From CAYJEQ01 sp964369235 (GTDB taxonomy: Bacteria > Bacillota > Clostridia > Oscillospirales > Ruminococcaceae), in the NCBI GenBank assembly GCA_964369235.1, contig CAYJEQ010000012.1, forward strand, positions 1 to 52,665: DNA of 52,665 nt. The letters are read 5' to 3'. Numbering within the stretch: position 1 is the stretch's first letter; every line of letters starts with the position of its first letter. A model generated the notes under the pieces. It was not told the origin of the DNA. It did not search any database and saw only the letters and a list, made by a program, of their open reading frames with translations. Position numbers and translations under genes: made by a program. Positions 50,353 through 52,665 of this stretch are shown here, one piece after another.

Positions 50353-51687
50353 ATGAGTGTTTCAAATAATATTTTAACTAGGGAAAAGATACTTATATTA
50401 TTTTTAAAATACTGTATTCCAGCAGTTATAGCTATGATTATAACTGGAGTACAGGGTATGATAGATGGGATATTTGTAGGGAATTATATAGGAAGTAATG
50501 CTCTAGCAAGTATAAATATTGGAATGCCCTTTCTACAGGTTATTCTTGGGCTTAGTATGATTGTTAGCATAGGCACACAAAGTTATGTTGGTGTTAGCCT
50601 AGGTAGAGGAGATGATGAAAGAGCAAGAAACTGCTTTAAAACATTTCAAATTATTATTCTATCTGTTGCTACATTAATTACCCTAGTAGGGATTACTTTT
50701 AATAGGCAATTAGGGATAATATTAGGTGCAGATGAAGTTTTAATAGAGGGTACTGCAACTTATATTAAATATCTATCAGTTTTTGCAGTGCCTATGTGTG
50801 GGATGTTTTACTATGGTTTTCTAAATAGAATAGTAGGCAAACCAGAGAGATATTTTTATGGCTCAATACTTAGTGTTATTGTAAATATAAGCCTTGATTA
50901 TCTACTAATAGCAAAGCTAAATATGGGTATAATGGGTGCAGCTTTTGCCACTGGTATAGCCTATTGTTCGGCTATGATTATTGTAATTATCCCAATGTTT
51001 AATAAAGACAATGTTATTAATGTATTCGCTGGTAAATTCTCAAAAAATAGCATAAAAACCGTTTTATCTAACGGTGCCTCAGAGGGCATTAACTCTATGT
51101 CAGCTGCTATAATTGCTTTTTTGTTTAATACATCTCTAATGAGAATATCTGGTCCCGATGGTGTAGCAGCTTTTACAGCTATTAACTATGTAGGTACCTT
51201 TGGTAGCCTATTATTATTCGGGGTATCTGATGGAGTAGGCCCAATAATAAGCTATAATTACGGCACAGGGGACAAAGACCGAGTAAAAAAACTAATGAAA
51301 CTTTCCTACATAGCAAACTTTATCTTTGGGGCTATAGTGTTTTTAATGCTGTTTTTTGCTGGGGAGTTTTTAGTAGGGTTATTTATCAAGGATAAACCTG
51401 AGCTAGTATCCCTAGCAGTATCCGGTGGTAAACTATATGGAATAGCCTTTCTAATGTCAGGATTTAATGTTCTTAACTCAGGATATTTTACATTTATAGA
51501 AAAAGGGCTGGAGTCGGTACTAGTGGCAGCTAGTAGAGGATTTGTATTTGTATCCATTGGTATAACTATTTTACCAATGTTTTTAGGGATTAATGGTATA
51601 TGGTTATGTGTGGCGTTTGCTGAGTTTTGTGCTGTAATAGTGGGGGTAATCCTTCTTAGAATTACAGCTAAAAACAGTATAATATAA
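50353..51687 (+). CDS. MATE-family efflux transporter
   Basis: This 444-residue protein has 12 membrane segments and the MATE layout with two six-helix halves; Val-Gly-Asn-Tyr-Ile-Gly-Ser-Asn-Ala-Leu-Ala-Ser-Ile-Asn-Ile-Gly in helix 2 is typical. It exports drugs or metabolites in exchange for Na+ or H+. The ATG at 50353 fits AGAAAGG; a GTG at 50344 lies too close. It stands alone behind its own promoter. The substrate is unknown. Confidence 0.93.
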   Translation: MSVSNNILTREKILILFLKYCIPAVIAMIITGVQGMIDGIFVGNYIGSNALASINIGMPFLQVILGLSMIVSIGTQSYVGVSLGRGDDERARNCFKTFQIIILSVATLITLVGITFNRQLGIILGADEVLIEGTATYIKYLSVFAVPMCGMFYYGFLNRIVGKPERYFYGSILSVIVNISLDYLLIAKLNMGIMGAAFATGIAYCSAMIIVIIPMFNKDNVINVFAGKFSKNSIKTVLSNGASEGINSMSAAIIAFLFNTSLMRISGPDGVAAFTAINYVGTFGSLLLFGVSDGVGPIISYNYGTGDKDRVKKLMKLSYIANFIFGAIVFLMLFFAGEFLVGLFIKDKPELVSLAVSGGKLYGIAFLMSGFNVLNSGYFTFIEKGLESVLVAASRGFVFVSIGITILPMFLGINGIWLCVAFAEFCAVIVGVILLRITAKNSII

Positions 51688-51800
51688 ATTCACTAGATAG
51701 CTATAACAAAGCAGTAACAAAAGATAAGGAAGCCATTACCCTACCTTTGTCTAAATAAAAGATACTTGCACAATAATAGTAAAAATAAATCCCAAATATC

Positions 51801-51830
51801 TTGAAACTATTATACATTTGTTGGTATAAT
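51801..51830 (+). promoter_or_regulatory. Promoter-operator of the last gene, copy of the TetR gene operator
   Basis: TTGAAA (51801-51806) and TATAAT (51825-51830) with an 18-bp spacer. ATTATAC (51809-51815) and GTATAAT (51824-51830) repeat exactly the inverted repeat at 40457-40478, and seven of the eight centre bases agree. The TetR regulator at 40588 is the obvious candidate to bind here. Confidence 0.6.
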
Positions 51831-51916
51831 AGTATTAAGAAAACTTTTGATAATCTTTATAGTTTGATTTTGTACTAGTGTGGGCTTACTTAGATTATAA
51901 AGGGAGGACAAATATA

Positions 51917-52567
51917 ATGACAAAGGCACATATTAAATCTTTGCTTTTTTTATCCTTAGCTTTTTTACTTTCTACAGTCGGGGTGTCAAATTCCTCCCAC
52001 TATTTTTTGAAAAGTTTATTTTTTATTGTTGGTATAATAATAGCATTGTCCGCTATAATTTTTTCCTTAATTAAAAAACAGCATAAAGTTTTCTTACTAC
52101 CCTGTGCCATTATGTTTATGGCATACATAATATTATTTGCTTCTCAGTTTCAAGTAAAAACACTTGAGAATTTTATACCAAGTAACGCTAGTATTGAAAT
52201 AGTAGAAATAAGGCCAAATAAAACCACCCAGTCGTTAGTTTGGAATATTGACAAGAGTACTCTTACATACACTGATGGCACTAGTATCCCTGTTGAAAAT
52301 GAAGGTTCAAGTCATATTTTAGAACAAGCAAGAAAACTTACTTTGCGTGATTTTTGGTGGCCAGGTGCTGTTGAAAGTGATATAATATTTGATTTAGCAA
52401 TAAGATTTACAGAGGATAATGATGACTATTCAGTTTCCATTTACACCGACAATAATGGAATAACAATTTATTCGAGAAATAATAGTGATTTGGTGAAAGA
52501 GAATTGGATTACTTTCGGTGATATTGCAAATATTCTACCACAGGACATTCTTTTACTCATTGAGTAG
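51917..52567 (+). CDS. Membrane-anchored protein of unknown function
   Basis: This 216-residue protein has three membrane segments in its first 90 residues (about 6-25, 31-50 and 58-77) and a soluble C-terminal domain of about 130 residues, likely outside the cell. The C-terminal part is rich in Asp, Asn and Thr and shows alternating strands. No family is recognised. The ATG at 51917 follows GGGAGG; an earlier in-frame ATG at 51878 lacks one. Its promoter carries the same palindrome as the TetR gene, so it may belong to that regulon. The last 98 bases of the window show nothing further. Confidence 0.75.
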   Translation: MTKAHIKSLLFLSLAFLLSTVGVSNSSHYFLKSLFFIVGIIIALSAIIFSLIKKQHKVFLLPCAIMFMAYIILFASQFQVKTLENFIPSNASIEIVEIRPNKTTQSLVWNIDKSTLTYTDGTSIPVENEGSSHILEQARKLTLRDFWWPGAVESDIIFDLAIRFTEDNDDYSVSIYTDNNGITIYSRNNSDLVKENWITFGDIANILPQDILLLIE

Positions 52568-52665
52568 TTTAAAGGTAGGGAAAAGCAGTGGATATTATTA
52601 TATCTTCCTTAAATGAGATGTAGAAGAAAAGTCCATTAAGACAAAAATAAATTTAAAAAAGGGGC

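Noticed and set aside
1..52665. tRNA, rRNA, insertion sequences, prophage or plasmid origin
   Set aside because: No cloverleaf, rRNA segment, transposase, integrase or replication gene was recognised anywhere in the window.

Overview
The window is AT-rich DNA from an anaerobic Gram-positive bacterium of the Clostridia (Bacillota), most likely a gut or rumen type near Lachnospirales. The evidence is strong AGAAAGGA-type ribosome binding sites, ferredoxin-dependent keto-acid oxidation, amino-acid and peptide catabolism, GH3 and GH2 glycosidases, and lipoprotein and signal-anchor export. The assignment is inferred from gene content; I see no rRNA or tRNA gene, no CRISPR array, no insertion sequence and no prophage. 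About 40 protein genes are called. Several start codons were moved downstream to the ATG that sits at the right distance from the ribosome binding site.

Layout. 1-2.7 kb: an unknown protein and a CstA-type transporter. 2.7-6.4 kb (minus): a GPH sugar transporter and a GH2 beta-galactosidase-like enzyme. 6.8-8.8 kb: a LytTR/GHKL two-component system. 9.3-16.1 kb: a secreted GH3 lipoprotein, a small membrane protein and a second, membrane-anchored GH3 enzyme with reversed domain order. 16.4-18.5 kb (minus): UDP-galactopyranose mutase and a glycosyltransferase. 19-25.3 kb: a secreted repeat protein, a YjbR-like protein, an MFS transporter, an EAL/PAS signalling protein and a LacI regulator. 25.6-29.1 kb: an ATPase plus a four-subunit 2-oxoacid:ferredoxin oxidoreductase. 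29.6-35.1 kb: a cytoplasmic reductive-dehalogenase-like corrinoid/Fe-S protein translationally coupled to a NuoF/GltD-type flavoprotein, then an NhaC antiporter and an iron-sulfur flavoprotein. 35.3-38.7 kb: a YheO-type regulator and two metallo-aminopeptidases, followed by gene remnants. 39.3-42.4 kb: a lipoprotein, a TetR regulator and a lactaldehyde-reductase-like alcohol dehydrogenase. 42.7-47.2 kb: aminotransferase, dicarboxylate symporter, aspartate dehydrogenase and a LysR regulator. 47.2-50 kb: an HxlR regulator divergent from an FMN/ferredoxin protein, a zinc macrodomain hydrolase and a SirTM sirtuin. 50.3 kb to the end: a MATE transporter and an unknown membrane protein.

The genes fit a metabolism that takes up sugars, peptides and amino acids, deaminates or transaminates them, and oxidises the keto acids to feed ferredoxin. 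The reductive-dehalogenase-like pair would be a sink for some of these electrons.

The most interesting points are: the reductive-dehalogenase-like gene pair with its own palindrome-bearing promoter; a recurring structured leader upstream of korA, a lipoprotein and hxlR, with a compensatory base-pair change; a reversible ADP-ribosylation operon that lacks the usual lipoyl carrier and instead has an FMN/ferredoxin protein; and an identical palindromic promoter-operator in front of the tetR gene and, 11 kb away, an unknown membrane protein.
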